Below, in pieces: positions 10,350 through 20,591 of a stretch of 64,000 nt of DNA. Source of the stretch: Paraburkholderia dinghuensis (lineage in GTDB: Bacteria; Pseudomonadota; Gammaproteobacteria; Burkholderiales; Burkholderiaceae); the NCBI RefSeq assembly GCF_003837865.1, contig NZ_RQIS01000004.1:1-64000 (forward strand), given 5' to 3'. Position numbers and translations under genes: made by a program. The first letter of the stretch is position 1; every line of letters begins with the position of its first letter. The notes beneath the pieces are model-generated. The model worked only from the letters and a program-made list of their open reading frames with translations. It was not told where the DNA came from and searched no databases.

Positions 10350-11567
10350 ATGAGTGAGTTTCATCAACGTCTTGCCACCCGCGGTGTTGCGCTCCTGATG
10401 GCGGGCGGGCTGGTCGCCGGTTGCAGTTCGCCGTCGCCGACGAAGATCGATTACCGCAGCGACGCGAAGGCGAAGCAGTCGTCGCTGGCCGTTCCGCCGA
10501 ACATGCTGGACGAAACGTCGGACCAGCGGTCGCTGCCGCCGCAGGGCGGCGAGACGTCGCTCTCGTCGCTCAAGCAGGTCCAGCAGGACGCGCCGCCGTC
10601 CGACGAGACGCAGGTGCTCCCGCAGGTGCCGGGCATGCATATCCAGCGTGAGGGCACGGAAAGCTGGCTCGTCGTCGACAACAAGACGCCGGACCAGGTC
10701 TGGCCGCAGGTGCGCCGCTTCTGGCAGGAGCAGGGTTTCCTGCTGGTGGTCGATCAGCGCGACAAGGGCGTCATGGAGACCGACTGGAACGAAACGCACC
10801 AGAAGATCAGCGACGGCCTCGTCCGCAACACGCTGTCGTGGGCCACGGGCAATTCGTATGTCTCGGCGGAGCGCAACAAGTACCGCACGCGTCTCGAAAC
10901 TTCGCCGGCTGGCGGCACGTATATCTTCGTCAGCCAGAAGGGCCTGAGCGAGCAACTCAGCGGCACGAACAACGAAAACACCAAGTGGGTGCCGAAGCCC
11001 AACGATCCGGCGCTCGAGACCGAATATCTGAAGCGCCTCATGGTGACGCTCGCGCGTGCCAAGCCGGGCGTGCCCGATGCGCAGGTCGCGGCCGAAGAGG
11101 ACGCAAAGGCCAACCCCACCGCCGCGAAGTCGAAGGGCACGGACGCGGCGGCTGCCGCCGTCGCGGCGCAGAACGTCGCCAACGCCGGTCAGCAGGCTGC
11201 GTCCGGCGACACGGGCGGCCAGTACTCGTCGACGGAACTCACGCTCAGCGAGCCGTATGACCGTGCGTGGCTGCGTGTGGGCGTCGCGCTCGACCGCGCG
11301 AACTTCACCGTGGACGACCGCGACCGCGCGAAGGGCATCTACTACGTGCGCTACGTCGACCCGAAGGACATGACCTCCGACGAGCAGGGCTTCTGGAACC
11401 AGATATTCCATGGCCGCAAGGAAAAGGCCGCGAAGCTGTACAAGGTGAACGTGCGCGCCGTGACCGAGAATCAGACGCGCGTGGCTGTCGTCGACGACAG
11501 CGGCCAGATCGACCAGTCGCGACCGGCTCGCGAGATCATGGGCCTCGTTGTCTCGGAACTGCACTAA
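10350..11567 (+). CDS. bamC: Outer membrane protein assembly factor BamC (lipoprotein)
   Basis: Accessory lipoprotein of the BAM complex that inserts beta-barrel proteins into the outer membrane. The 405-residue product has a lipoprotein signal with lipobox LVAGC at residues ~20-24, a proline/serine-rich linker up to about residue 90, then two helix-grip domains (residues ~105-210 and ~290-400) of the NlpB/DapX type, separated by an Ala/Lys-rich linker. The segments TESWLVVDNKTPDQVWPQV and VDDRDRAKGIYYVRYVDP are typical. In the relatives I recall, bamC follows dapA; here it stands alone behind a divergent gene pair. Confidence 0.9.
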   Translation: MSEFHQRLATRGVALLMAGGLVAGCSSPSPTKIDYRSDAKAKQSSLAVPPNMLDETSDQRSLPPQGGETSLSSLKQVQQDAPPSDETQVLPQVPGMHIQREGTESWLVVDNKTPDQVWPQVRRFWQEQGFLLVVDQRDKGVMETDWNETHQKISDGLVRNTLSWATGNSYVSAERNKYRTRLETSPAGGTYIFVSQKGLSEQLSGTNNENTKWVPKPNDPALETEYLKRLMVTLARAKPGVPDAQVAAEEDAKANPTAAKSKGTDAAAAAVAAQNVANAGQQAASGDTGGQYSSTELTLSEPYDRAWLRVGVALDRANFTVDDRDRAKGIYYVRYVDPKDMTSDEQGFWNQIFHGRKEKAAKLYKVNVRAVTENQTRVAVVDDSGQIDQSRPAREIMGLVVSELH

Positions 11568-11640
11568 CGTTATTAGCGCCTGAAGCGTCTTAAACGCCTT
11601 CGGACCCCGAACAGTTTTTTTCGGGCCCGGCCTCAAAAGA

Positions 11641-11676
11641 AAAACCCGCCGGCGCATTGCGCCGGCGGGTTTTTTT
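11641..11676. terminator. Bidirectional rho-independent terminator (bamC / lldP)
   Basis: A perfect 11-bp stem, CCCGCCGGCGC / GCGCCGGCGGG (11645-11655 and 11659-11669), has loop ATT, is preceded by an A-run and followed by TTTTTTT. It serves bamC on the plus strand and the lactate permease on the minus strand. Confidence 0.95.
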
Positions 11677-11696
11677 ACGCCTGCAGCGAGCCGCGA

Positions 11697-13298
11697 TTAG
11701 TGCGGAGGAATCATCCAGGTGAACACGTTCTGCTGCAGCCACACGAGGATGCCGAGCAGCACGGTCAACAGGATCGAGTGCTTGAAGGTCTTTGCGAACA
11801 CGTAACCTTCCTTGCCCTTGAGGTCCGTGGTGGCCACGCCCGTCGAGATGTTCTGCGGCGAGATCATCTTGCCCATCACGCCACCTGACGAATTGGTTGC
11901 CGCCATCAGGATCGGGTTCAGGTTCAACTGCTTGGCGGCCACCACCTGCAGGTTGCCGAAGAGCGCGTTGCCCGAGGTGTCGCTGCCCGAGAGGAACACG
12001 GCCACCCAGCCAAGGAACGCCGAGACGAGCGGGAAGAACGCCCCGACCGACGCGACCGCGAGACCGAGCGTATAGGTCAGCCCGGCGTAGTTCATCAGGA
12101 AGGCGAGGCCGACGATCGTTGCCACCGTGAGGATAGCGATGCGCGTCTGCACCCAGGTATCGCCGATCGCGGCGACGAATTCCGACGGCTTGATCCGCAC
12201 GACGAACGCCGTAATGATCGCTGCGACGAGAATGGCCGTGCCGGTAGCGAGCGGCTGGAAGTCCCAGATCGCGCCGTAAGGTGCGTTGTAGAGCGTGATG
12301 AACACGGCCTTGTCGAGACCCGGCCACGGTATCTTCACTTCACCGATCGTGAACACCTTCAAGATGGTCCAGAGGATCACGACCACCGACACGATGATCC
12401 ACGGATACCAGCCCTGGGCGTTCGTGACGTGATTGCGCACCTCCTTCGAGCGATCGACCTGGATCGCGAACTGCGGATCGTGGGCCGGTTTCCATGCGCG
12501 CAGGAACAGGATCGTGAGGATCAGCGAGACGAGCGACGAGAGCACGTCGGTGAGGCTGTAATTGATGAAGTTCGAGGTAACGAACTGCGTCAGCGCGAAG
12601 CTGCCGCCCGAGACGAGGAGCACCGGCCAGATGCGCAGCATGCCGCGCACGCCAGCGTAGACACCGATGACGTAGAACGGCAGCAGCAGTGCGAAGAACG
12701 GAAGCTGGCGGCCGACCATTTGTCCGAGAGCGTCGGAGGGCAGGTGCGTGACGGCGCCGAGCACGGTGATCGGCACGCCGAGCGCGCCGAACGCGACCGG
12801 TGCGGTGTTGAATATCAGCGTGAACGTAAGCGCTTCGAGTGCCGGGAAGCCGAGCATGATGAGCAGCGAGCTCGTGATCGCGATCGGCGTGCCGAAGCCC
12901 GAAATGCCTTCGAACAGCGCACCGAACGAGAAGCCGACCACGACGAGCACGATGCGCCGGTCATTGGGCAGGTTGTCGAGCAGCCACATGCGGAACGCCG
13001 CAAAGCGACTTGAACGTAGTGCGATGTTGTAGAGCAGGATCGCGGTGACGACGATCCACATGACGGGCCACAACGCGAACACGACGCCCGCGGCAACCGC
13101 GTTGAGCGCGAGTCCGACCGGGAACTGCCATGCGACGATGGCGACGATCAGGCCGACTACGAGGCCTGCGAGCGAGGCTTGCCACGCGGGTCGCCGCGCC
13201 CAGCCAAGCAGGGCGAGCACGGTGATGATCGGCAATGCGGCAACGACGAACGACAGAAATAGTGAATTGCCGACTGGTGTCAACAACTGGTGGAACAT
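11697..13298 (-). CDS. lldP: L-lactate permease
   Basis: Inner-membrane lactate/proton symporter of the LctP family, 533 residues with 12-14 hydrophobic helices. Family hallmarks include LFEGISGFGTPIAITSSLL, the SGSDTSGNALFGNLQ segment and NSSGGVMGKMISPQNISTG near the C-terminus. The ATG at 13298 follows AGAGGAGAGGCC. No lactate dehydrogenase or lldR-type regulator is adjacent. The upstream region (13299-13440) contains two ACTTACA direct repeats 14 bp apart and a TACC-CCCT-GGTA inverted repeat that could be operators. Confidence 0.94.
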   Translation of the reverse strand: MFHQLLTPVGNSLFLSFVVAALPIITVLALLGWARRPAWQASLAGLVVGLIVAIVAWQFPVGLALNAVAAGVVFALWPVMWIVVTAILLYNIALRSSRFAAFRMWLLDNLPNDRRIVLVVVGFSFGALFEGISGFGTPIAITSSLLIMLGFPALEALTFTLIFNTAPVAFGALGVPITVLGAVTHLPSDALGQMVGRQLPFFALLLPFYVIGVYAGVRGMLRIWPVLLVSGGSFALTQFVTSNFINYSLTDVLSSLVSLILTILFLRAWKPAHDPQFAIQVDRSKEVRNHVTNAQGWYPWIIVSVVVILWTILKVFTIGEVKIPWPGLDKAVFITLYNAPYGAIWDFQPLATGTAILVAAIITAFVVRIKPSEFVAAIGDTWVQTRIAILTVATIVGLAFLMNYAGLTYTLGLAVASVGAFFPLVSAFLGWVAVFLSGSDTSGNALFGNLQVVAAKQLNLNPILMAATNSSGGVMGKMISPQNISTGVATTDLKGKEGYVFAKTFKHSILLTVLLGILVWLQQNVFTWMIPPH

Positions 13299-13531
13299 GG
13301 CCTCTCCTCTTTGTACTGGTTCGAATCAGCGTGCGAGATCCTGCCTGGCGCGCCGTAGGGGCTGTAAGTACGGAGGTGTAAGTAATATGGTGCTTCAATC
13401 CCCGATACCCCCTGGTAGCATATAAGGGGCGGCCCAGGCGTCAAGCAGGGAAAGTACGGTCGTACGCGAAACAGCACGCAGAACTGGCGGCTGCGCCAGC
13501 AAGGTGGCCGAGCGGAGGAAGCGTGCCGCTG

Positions 13532-13963
13532 TCAGTGATGCCAGTGTCCGCCGCCGCTTCGGTAACTAAAGCCGAAGGAGAAGGCCGGCGCACCCCAGCC
13601 CCAGCCCCAACCACCGCCCCAGCCCCATCCCCAACCCCAGGCGGGCCAGGGGTAGTACGCGGGCCAGGCAGACCAAACGGGGTACGCGGGCACGGCGATC
13701 GCGACGGGTGGTGACGAATAAAGCGGCCCCGGGTATTGGGCATCGGGCACTGCGCTGGGTGCAGTGTGCATCGTTCCGGCCGCGACGGGCATGCTGTCGG
13801 AATACGGTGGGGCGCTGAATCCAGCCGGGTAAAAATAGCAGCCCGATAGCGTCAGCCCGACACCGAGCGGGCAAGCCCATCCCACGCTTCGGACCAGCGT
13901 GAGCGCTGTGCTCAGGCGGTGCGCGAAAGCGGGGCGGGCGAAAACCACGAACGGGCCTGACAT
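13532..13963 (-). CDS. Gly/Trp-rich small lipoprotein
   Basis: 143-residue putative lipoprotein with a long N-terminal region, lipobox LTLSGC near residue 41, a Pro/Ser/Tyr-rich middle, and a striking C-terminal GW repeat (AWGWGWGWGGGWGWGWG) ending in GGGHWHH. The start at 13963 is supported by CCGGAG eight bases upstream; a start 20 codons earlier is possible. Function is unknown; aromatic low-complexity tails of this type could interact with membranes or surfaces. The region downstream to 13440 shows no gene. Confidence 0.65.
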   Translation of the reverse strand: MSGPFVVFARPAFAHRLSTALTLVRSVGWACPLGVGLTLSGCYFYPAGFSAPPYSDSMPVAAGTMHTAPSAVPDAQYPGPLYSSPPVAIAVPAYPVWSAWPAYYPWPAWGWGWGWGGGWGWGWGAPAFSFGFSYRSGGGHWHH

Positions 13964-14121
13964 GGCGTACTCCGGGAACTGGCAGCGGTCGCCCCCAGTT
14001 GTGCGCGGGTTGAATGCCAGCAACGACGCTCGGTGCGAACGCTATCGAGCGAGCTTACGCTGTCCGTTCCGCCTTTGTGTTGCTCACCCGTTACTGCATG
14101 TTTCGTGCAATTGCATCGCCC

Positions 14122-14162
14122 AAAAGAAATGCGGCGCATCCCGTAATCCGGAAATGCGCCGC
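14122..14162 (-). terminator. Rho-independent terminator
   Basis: On the minus strand GCGGCGCAT / ATGCGCCGC (arms 14131-14139 and 14154-14162) encloses an inner CCG/CGG pairing and is followed by ATTTCTTTT. It ends the small glycine-zipper lipoprotein gene. Confidence 0.75.
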
Positions 14163-14239
14163 GAAGCCTCTCTGATGATGCTGTTATGGCCTGTCGTCGT
14201 GATGTTGCATCCGTCGTTGTGCGTAAGTCGTGCTTGCGA

Positions 14240-14461
14240 TCACTTGCCGACCTGATTGCCGATGATGCCGCCCACCGCCGCGCCGCCGACCGTCGAGAGC
14301 GCACTGCCGCCGAGCAACGCGCCCGCCACGCCGCCTGCACCTGCACCGATGACCGTGTCGCGGTCGCGTCTCGACATGTTGTCGCAAGCGGACAAACTGG
14401 CGATCGCTGTAACGAGCACTGTGAGGGTAACGAGGGTGCGTGCGCGTGAGAGGGTTTTCAT
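14240..14461 (-). CDS. Glycine-zipper 2TM lipoprotein (OsmB-like)
   Basis: 73-residue small envelope lipoprotein. Lipobox SLSAC at residues ~22-26 is followed by DNMSRRDRD and a glycine-zipper membrane segment (GAGAGGVAGALLGG...VGGAAVGGIIGNQVGK), the pattern of OsmB and the 17-kDa surface antigen family. A GGAG ribosome binding site lies just upstream. Such proteins usually localise to the outer membrane and are often stress-induced, but the sequence itself shows no clear promoter. Confidence 0.8.
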   Translation of the reverse strand: MKTLSRARTLVTLTVLVTAIASLSACDNMSRRDRDTVIGAGAGGVAGALLGGSALSTVGGAAVGGIIGNQVGK

Positions 14462-14610
14462 TTCCGGCTCCGGGATGGTTGCTAGTGGTACGCCCTGCGC
14501 AGAACGCAGGACGCACCTCCGATAGATCTATCGTATCGAGCGATCCCGTATCCGGATGTGCGCGTTTGTCAAAGAGCCGTTCGATTCGTAAAAGTGTGTT
14601 TCGCGCCTTG

Positions 14611-14652
14611 AAGAAGCAAAACGGCGGGTGCGACTTTCGTCGCGCCCGCCGT
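14611..14652 (-). terminator. Terminator of thiC
   Basis: A 14-bp stem between 14621-14634 and 14639-14652 (loop TTTC, one G.U pair) is followed on the minus strand by TTTTGCTTCTT. It lies 27 bp beyond the thiC stop. Confidence 0.88.
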
Positions 14653-14678
14653 GAGTCTGTCACGCAAGTCGAGGGTTA

Positions 14679-16626
<1,948 letters not shown>

Positions 16627-16629
<3 letters not shown>

Positions 16630-16692
16630 ACCGGAGTAAGTGCTGTGAGATCTGAATCGATCCGGTCGCACTCGCTCGGGTCCCTTGCAAAG
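16627..16692 (-). repeat. Degenerate copy of the palindromic leader repeat
   Basis: Plus-strand text begins GTCGACCGGAGTAAGTGCT and ends GGTCCCTTGCAAAGC, matching both ends of the 49-bp unit found upstream of rnk, but the middle is diverged and the hairpin is lost. It lies immediately 5' of the thiC Shine-Dalgarno sequence. Confidence 0.6.
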
Positions 16693-16782
16693 CTATGTGG
16701 GAACAGCGGCTTAGCAGGAGAAGAGACAGAACGTGGACGGAATTCGCAATGAAGAGGTGACGCCGGGGTGTTGCTGCGAAGT

Positions 16783-16898
16783 CCGGACGCATCCCTGCGC
16801 TGGCATTATCCAGATCAGGTTCAAAGGGTATTTCTCACCCGCGCGACGCGCAGCCCGGCTTTCGCTCGTAGCAGCGCATGACGCAGGACCCCCGCGTA
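16783..16898 (-). promoter_or_regulatory. TPP riboswitch (THI element) of thiC
   Basis: Read on the minus strand, the conserved aptamer core is evident: GGGTGAGAAATACCC, then TTTGAACCTGATCTGGATAA and TGCCAGCGCAGGGA, which are the diagnostic pyrimidine- and pyrophosphate-binding elements. The 5' arm GCGGGGGTCCTGC completes P2 and an ACGC/GCGT pairing can close P1. Located 175 nt before the thiC start codon. No strong intrinsic terminator is visible between aptamer and gene, so control is probably at translation initiation or through Rho. Confidence 0.95.
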
Positions 16899-16976
16899 AG
16901 CAGGCCAAACGATACACCGCACGGCGACGATCTGGCAAGGGCATCTTGATGTAGATCGTGTTCGCGGGGCGATGCC

Positions 16977-17384
16977 TTACAGCGTGAAATCGTCGGACGC
17001 TTCAGGCTGGAACAGGATCTGGTCGATCCGGAGCTTTTGCTGCGCACCGCTTGGTGGGATGAAGCGCACGGTGTCGCCGCGTTTTAGTCCGAGCAGTGCG
17101 AGACCTGCGGGCGAAAAAACGTTGAGGCGTCCGGCCTCGAAGTCGGCGTTGCGCGGGTAGACGACGGTCCACGTAATCGCTTCGCCGGTATCGTCGTTTC
17201 TGAGCGTGACTTGCGAATTCATCGTCACAATGTTCGCGGCGATTTCTCGCGACGTGACGATCTCCGAGCTTTCGAGCAACTCGTCGAGCATCGTTTGGCG
17301 CGTGTGCGGGGTGCCGGGCTCGGCGGCGCACTTTTCGAGACGGGCGACGTCGAGTTCGGTGAGGTAGCGGATTTTCCTGGTCAT
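16977..17384 (-). CDS. rnk: Regulator of nucleoside diphosphate kinase (Rnk), GreA-like
   Basis: 135-residue protein of the Rnk/GreA-C family, which binds RNA polymerase near the secondary channel and influences nucleoside diphosphate kinase and alginate-type phenotypes in other bacteria. A short N-terminal coiled-coil-like region precedes the FKBP-like GreA/GreB C-terminal domain with VTMNSQVTLRN, VYPRNADFEAGRLNVFSP, AGLALLGLKRGD and the closing FQPEASDDFTL, closely matching the E. coli Rnk pattern. The ATG at 17384 follows ACAGGAGAACCGCG. Its leader carries five tandem palindromic repeats directly upstream of the ribosome binding site. Confidence 0.92.
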   Translation of the reverse strand: MTRKIRYLTELDVARLEKCAAEPGTPHTRQTMLDELLESSEIVTSREIAANIVTMNSQVTLRNDDTGEAITWTVVYPRNADFEAGRLNVFSPAGLALLGLKRGDTVRFIPPSGAQQKLRIDQILFQPEASDDFTL

Positions 17385-17398
17385 CGCGGTTCTCCTGT

Positions 17399-17640
17399 GT
17401 CGACCGGAGTTAGCGCTTTAGCGCTTACTCCGGTCCCATGCAAAGCGGTCGACCCGAGTCAGCGCTTTAGCGCTTACTCCGGTCCCATGCAAAGCGGTCG
17501 ACCCGAGTTAGCGCTTTAGCGCTTACTCCGGTCCCATGCAAAGCGGTCGGCCCGAGTCAGCGCTTTAGCGCTTACTCCGGCCCCATGCAAAGCAGTCGAC
17601 CCGAGTTAGCGCTTTAGCGCTTACTCTGATTCCATCGCGC
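17399..17640. repeat. Five tandem 49-bp palindromic repeats
   Basis: Units begin at 17399, 17448, 17497, 17546 and 17595, exactly 49 bp apart. Each contains a 34-bp near-perfect palindrome: outer arms GACCGGAGT / ACTCCGGTC in unit 1, inner arms AGCGCT / AGCGCT, two-base centre TT. A spacer CCATGCAAAGCG follows. Units 2-5 carry small changes in the left outer arm (CCCGAG). The block sits immediately upstream of the rnk Shine-Dalgarno sequence, so the rnk transcript may carry a chain of hairpins. Related single copies lie before thiC and at 52719-52752. Confidence 0.95.
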
Positions 17641-18156
17641 ATGGCGCTTTGGTCCTTGAGTGGGCGTGAGTGATCGGCCCGGAGCCTGACCAAACGGCTC
17701 CGCGTAGTGGGGAGCGTTTCAGGCCGGACGCCGGGCGGCGATGAGCGGGGTGGTGGTGCGGGGCGGGGACGCTCGCAACGCGACGGATGTGGCTTTCCGG
17801 ACGTGCACGTTCGCGCCGCAGCGAGGGCGCGGCGGCAACGGCACAGCGGAGCACAATGTCGAGTAGGGCATGACCACTGAAAGCAAAAAGAAAGATTTGT
17901 GCATCGTAGCACGTATGCCACCTGTCCGGGAAAGTGGGCCGCCGGGATCGCTTTCGCTTCGCGGGAAGTACGAGCATCGACGGTGAGTGCAGTGGCGGAA
18001 ACGGTGTTGTGGCGCGTTTGGCGGCGCCGTCGTTCCCCGGTTGGTCGCTATCGCGGCACCGATTTTTCATTGCGGCATCATGCCAACGAGATTCACACGT
18101 TCCGCTGCGCGCGTGCCGGGATGTCGTGAGTTTGCGTCGTCGCTCTGGGCCGTGCC
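17641..18156. other. Intergenic region between the rnk repeats and the DMT transporter
   Basis: About 515 bp with no convincing gene: frames are long because of GC content but lack ribosome binding sites and family character. No tRNA or terminator was recognised. It should hold the promoters of both divergent neighbours. Confidence 0.5.
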
Positions 18157-19113
18157 ATGATCCCGCCTCCCCATCCGGTTTTTGGTCTGGCCCAGTCCAC
18201 GGCCCGCAAGCTGTGGACCTTCTGCCGCTCGCTCCGGCTGCCGCGCTCGCGCCGCGGCCGCGTTACGCTCTCGCTCGCGGTCGTCTATTTCGTCTGGGGT
18301 TCGACGTATCTGGGCGTGCACGTCGCGCTCGAGTCCTTTCCACCGCTGCTGCTTTCAGGCTCGCGCAACCTGCTTGCAGGCATCGGTCTCTTCGTATTCG
18401 CCATGCGCCGCAGGCCCGCGCGGCCGACCCTTCTCCAGGTGCGCAACGCAGGCGTGGTCGGGGCGGTGCTCGTCGGGTTTTCAGGCGGCATGCTCGCTTA
18501 CGGCATGCGCACCGTCGGCACGGGCACAGCGGCGATAATCGTCGCGACCGTGCCGCTTTTCGCCATGGTGATTGCTGCCGCCACGGGGCATCACATCGCG
18601 CGGGCCGAATGGGGGGCGGTGGCGCTTGGGCTCGTCGGCATTGGCGTGCTGAGCCACGGTGGAACGACCGGAACGGCGGGCGGCTCACTCGCGGTCCTGT
18701 GCGGGGCGCTGTTCTGGGCGATCGGCGCGCATCTGGCCGGCAAGTTAGAACTGCCGTCCGATCTGTTCCTTGCCACTGCGGTGCAGATCGGTCTTGGCGG
18801 GGCGATCTCGACGCTTGTCGCCTGGGTCAGCGGCGAGCGCATGATGACGCTGCACTTCCTGCCCGTGCTCGCTTTTCTCTACCTCATGCTGGCGGGCACC
18901 ATGGCTGGGTTCGTCGCGTATGGTTATCTGATCCGGCATACGAGTCCGCTCGTGGCGAGCAGTTGCATGTACGTGAATCCGGTCGTGGCCGTCGCGTTGG
19001 GGGCCCTGTTGTTGGGCGAGCCGGTGACGACGGGCACGATCATCGCGATGGTCCTGATTCTCGGCAGCGTCGCGCTTTCGTTCCTGTTCGACGATCGCCG
19101 TCGCGGGGTCTGA
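18157..19113 (+). CDS. EamA/DMT-family transporter
   Basis: 318-residue inner-membrane transporter with ten predicted helices in two repeated EamA halves. The N-terminal half carries VVYFVWGSTYLGVHVALESFPP and LLSGSRNLLAG, typical of the YedA/PecM-type drug/metabolite exporters. The second half carries NPVVAVALGALLLGEPVTTGTIIAM. A 30-residue basic N-terminal extension precedes helix 1, so the true start could be internal. The substrate is unknown; family members export amino acids, purines or toxic metabolites. A single gene convergent with the MFS gene at 19240. Confidence 0.85.
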   Translation: MIPPPHPVFGLAQSTARKLWTFCRSLRLPRSRRGRVTLSLAVVYFVWGSTYLGVHVALESFPPLLLSGSRNLLAGIGLFVFAMRRRPARPTLLQVRNAGVVGAVLVGFSGGMLAYGMRTVGTGTAAIIVATVPLFAMVIAAATGHHIARAEWGAVALGLVGIGVLSHGGTTGTAGGSLAVLCGALFWAIGAHLAGKLELPSDLFLATAVQIGLGGAISTLVAWVSGERMMTLHFLPVLAFLYLMLAGTMAGFVAYGYLIRHTSPLVASSCMYVNPVVAVALGALLLGEPVTTGTIIAMVLILGSVALSFLFDDRRRGV

Positions 19114-19239
19114 CGCCTCGCGCCGGATGCGGCTCCTGCGGCTGAACTGTGCGGCCGCAACAATGCTTCGTGGGCAGCGCAGGCGCACGAGTGCGCCTGC
19201 ACGCGCTGTCCGGTTAGCGAATGCGTTGGCCGATGGCGC

Positions 19240-20451
19240 TTAGGTTGCCTGCGCGCCTTGCCCGGCGCCGGGGCGCATGCCGAGGTGAACCCAGCCCGCG
19301 AGCGCGGTGAACGCAAGACCGGCTGCACAGACGCCGAGCCAGCCGAACGCATGCCACGTTGCCGCTCCGACCGCGGAGCCGATGGCGCCGCCGATGAAGT
19401 ACGCGACCAGGTACACCGTATTGACGCGGCTGCGCGCCTCGGGGCGCAAGGCGTAGATGCGCGACTGGTTCGAAATCTGCGCGGCCTGCACGCCGACATC
19501 GAGCACGATCACGCCGATCGCGAGCCCGGCGAGGCTCTTGCCCGAAAACGAAAAGATGAGGAACGCGAGCACGACGAGCACGAGCGCGAACGTGATGATG
19601 GCGCGTGCGCCGCGCTTGTCGGCAGAGCGTCCCGCGAGCGGCGCGACGAGTGCGCCCGCCGCACCGACGATGCCAAAAAGCCCGGCCGCCTGCGGCCCCA
19701 GATGGAACGGCGCGCCGGCGAGCAGCAGTGTGAGCACGGTCCAGAACATGCTGAATGCGCCGAACAGGAAGGCGCCGGTGGCGGCGGCTTCGCGCAGGCC
19801 GCGCAATTCGACGGTGAGGTGCCACATTGAAACGAGCAGCTTGCCGTAGCTGAGCGTGGACGTGGGCCGGCTGCGCGGCAGCTTCAGAACGACGACCACC
19901 GCAAGCCCGAGCAGCACGACGATCGTCGAGCCGAACACGGCGCGCCAGCCGAAGTACTGACCGATGAAGCCGGCGGCCGTTCGCGCGAGCAGGATGCCGA
20001 TCAGGAGGCCGCTCATGACGGTGCCCACGGCGTGGCCGCGCGCCTCGGGCGGCGCGAGTTCGGCGGCGAAGGGGACCGCCTGCTGCGCGATGGTCGAGAG
20101 GACGCCGATTGCGAGGCTCGCGCCGATCAGCACGGCGAGCGTCGGTGCCGTGGCCGCGACGAAGAGCGCGACGCAGACGCCTGCGATCTGCAGCAGGATC
20201 AGGCGGCGGCGGTCGAAGCGGTCGCCGAGCGGCGCGAGCAACAGCATCCCGGAGGCGTAGCCGAGCTGGGTCGCGGCGGGCACTGCGCCGATCCACGCGG
20301 CACCGGCGGGGAAGGTCTGGCGGAAGTCGTCGAGCAGCGGCTGGTTGTAGTAGATGCTCGCGACCGAAACGCCCGCGATGATCGCGAGCAGGATGAGGAG
20401 GCTGGAGAGCGACTGGCCGTCGCCGGCAGGTGCGGAATCGGGTACGGACAT
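19240..20451 (-). CDS. MFS transporter, YnfM-like
   Basis: 403-residue major facilitator with 12 hydrophobic segments. The first helix contains SVASIYYNQPLLDDFR, the loop 2-3 signature is LLAPLGDRFDRRRLIL, and VPFAAELAPPEARGHAVGTVMSGLLIGILLART follows, a pattern common in drug:H+ antiporter-like MFS proteins. The second half begins after residue 200 and has the matching GRSADKRGARAII loop. The substrate cannot be told from sequence. A short hydrophilic N-terminus precedes helix 1. Confidence 0.85.
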   Translation of the reverse strand: MSVPDSAPAGDGQSLSSLLILLAIIAGVSVASIYYNQPLLDDFRQTFPAGAAWIGAVPAATQLGYASGMLLLAPLGDRFDRRRLILLQIAGVCVALFVAATAPTLAVLIGASLAIGVLSTIAQQAVPFAAELAPPEARGHAVGTVMSGLLIGILLARTAAGFIGQYFGWRAVFGSTIVVLLGLAVVVVLKLPRSRPTSTLSYGKLLVSMWHLTVELRGLREAAATGAFLFGAFSMFWTVLTLLLAGAPFHLGPQAAGLFGIVGAAGALVAPLAGRSADKRGARAIITFALVLVVLAFLIFSFSGKSLAGLAIGVIVLDVGVQAAQISNQSRIYALRPEARSRVNTVYLVAYFIGGAIGSAVGAATWHAFGWLGVCAAGLAFTALAGWVHLGMRPGAGQGAQAT

Positions 20452-20591
20452 GGAGTCTGGATGGAGCGTGCGGCGCCCGGAGAGACGAAAGGCGGGAATC
20501 GAGGGAGCCGATCATACCGGAGCGAGCCCGATCGTGCTGGCGGGCTGCGGCGTTCGAGCTCGTCAGGGCTCCACTGGCGCTCGCCGCCCGC

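Noticed and set aside
17399-17640. Reading the five repeats as a CRISPR array
   Set aside because: Units are contiguous with no variable spacers; the whole 49-bp unit repeats.
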